Source: Paenibacillus silagei
GTDB lineage: Bacteria; Bacillota; Bacilli; Paenibacillales; Paenibacillaceae
Direction of reading: 5' to 3'
DNA length: 32,308 bases
Assembly: GCF_017874735.1 (NCBI RefSeq)
Contig: NZ_JAGGLV010000043.1
Span: 1-32,308, forward strand
Part shown: one piece after another, positions 32,229-32,308 of the stretch
Layout: every line of letters starts with the position of its first letter
Numbering within the stretch: position 1 is the stretch's first letter
The notes under the pieces: model-generated
The model's database searches: none
Told to the model about the DNA's origin: nothing
Seen by the model: only the letters and a program-made list of their open reading frames with translations
Made by a program: the position numbers and the translations under genes

Positions 32229-32308
32229 GTCAAGTAGGCGGGGCCTCTCCATCGTGGATTGTGCCCCTACCCCTCACAGATCCGTACGTGCGCAATTCAC
32301 GCATACGG
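32229..32308 (-). mobile_element. 3' end of a group II intron (domains V and VI), partial
   Basis: On the minus strand the right edge reads CCGTATGCG-TGAATTG-CGCA-CG-TACGGATC. This is the domain V pattern: two stems (CCGTA/TACGG and TGCG/CGCA) separated by a two-base CG bulge and capped by a short loop, here GAATT-like rather than the usual GAAA. It is followed by CTGTGAGGGGTAGGGGC and GGCCCCGCCTACTTGAC, which can form domain VI and ends in the way many bacterial introns do. The reverse transcriptase, if any, would lie beyond the right edge. Identification is by remembered consensus. Confidence 0.5.

Noticed and set aside
32043..32276. GGGGTAGGG near 32048-32056 and CCCCTACCCC near 32264-32273 as terminal inverted repeats of a MITE
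   Set aside because: The match is short, there is no target duplication, and the right copy is better explained as part of intron domain VI.

Overview
The window looks like chromosome of a spore-forming Firmicute, most likely Paenibacillus or a close relative. The grounds are base composition, strong AGGAGG-type ribosome binding sites with many TTG/GTG starts, exosporium-type (BclA-like) collagen proteins, and a 7TMR-DISM hybrid kinase of a style common in Paenibacillus. The genus is my inference; no rRNA or housekeeping marker is present.

Region 1 (1-10792, minus strand) reads from right to left as one gene train: a GT2 glycosyltransferase with a TPR-like tail, a two-domain GT2 protein, a small glycosyltransferase resembling the N-terminal domain of animal collagen galactosyltransferases, mannose-1-phosphate guanylyltransferase, a second GT2/TPR protein, a 374-residue collagen-like protein with a BclA-type C-terminal domain, a terminator, and a giant collagen-like gene (more than 1,100 residues, threonine in nearly every Gly-X-Y triplet) that runs off the left edge.

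Region 2 (10970-15118, plus strand) is divergent. It holds an acyltransferase-GT2 fusion that appears catalytically degenerate and truncated, a three-domain GT/acyltransferase/GT2 fusion, and a free-standing hexapeptide-repeat acyltransferase. Region 3 (15149-17247) holds small genes: a basic protein with an octapeptide repeat, an acidic helical partner, a free-standing copy of the N-terminal domain used by the downstream collagen proteins, and a MerR-like regulator.

Region 4 (17425-21716, minus) is a compact rfbH-rfbF-rfbG-GT2 operon, making CDP-4-keto-3,6-dideoxyglucose and ending in a third GT2/TPR enzyme. Region 5 (21901-25545, plus) carries two paralogous collagen-like proteins with a helical N-terminal domain, a phage-tail-fibre/pyocin-knob-like module, a Gly-X-Thr collagen stalk and a C-terminal BclA-like beta domain.

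Region 6 (25809-32308) is probably unrelated: a small Cys/His protein, a hybrid histidine kinase with two kinase cores plus a SARP/BTAD-type response regulator, a secreted beta-rich protein, a cluster of short palindromes, and what looks like the 3' end (domains V/VI) of a group II intron at the right edge.

Taken together, regions 1-5 look like a dedicated spore-surface collagen glycosylation locus. Collagen stalks would supply the threonine acceptors, ManC and RfbFGH would supply GDP-mannose and a CDP-3,6-dideoxyhexose precursor, several glycosyltransferases would build the glycan, and the hexapeptide-repeat proteins would acylate it. The functional links are inferred from gene order and domain content.
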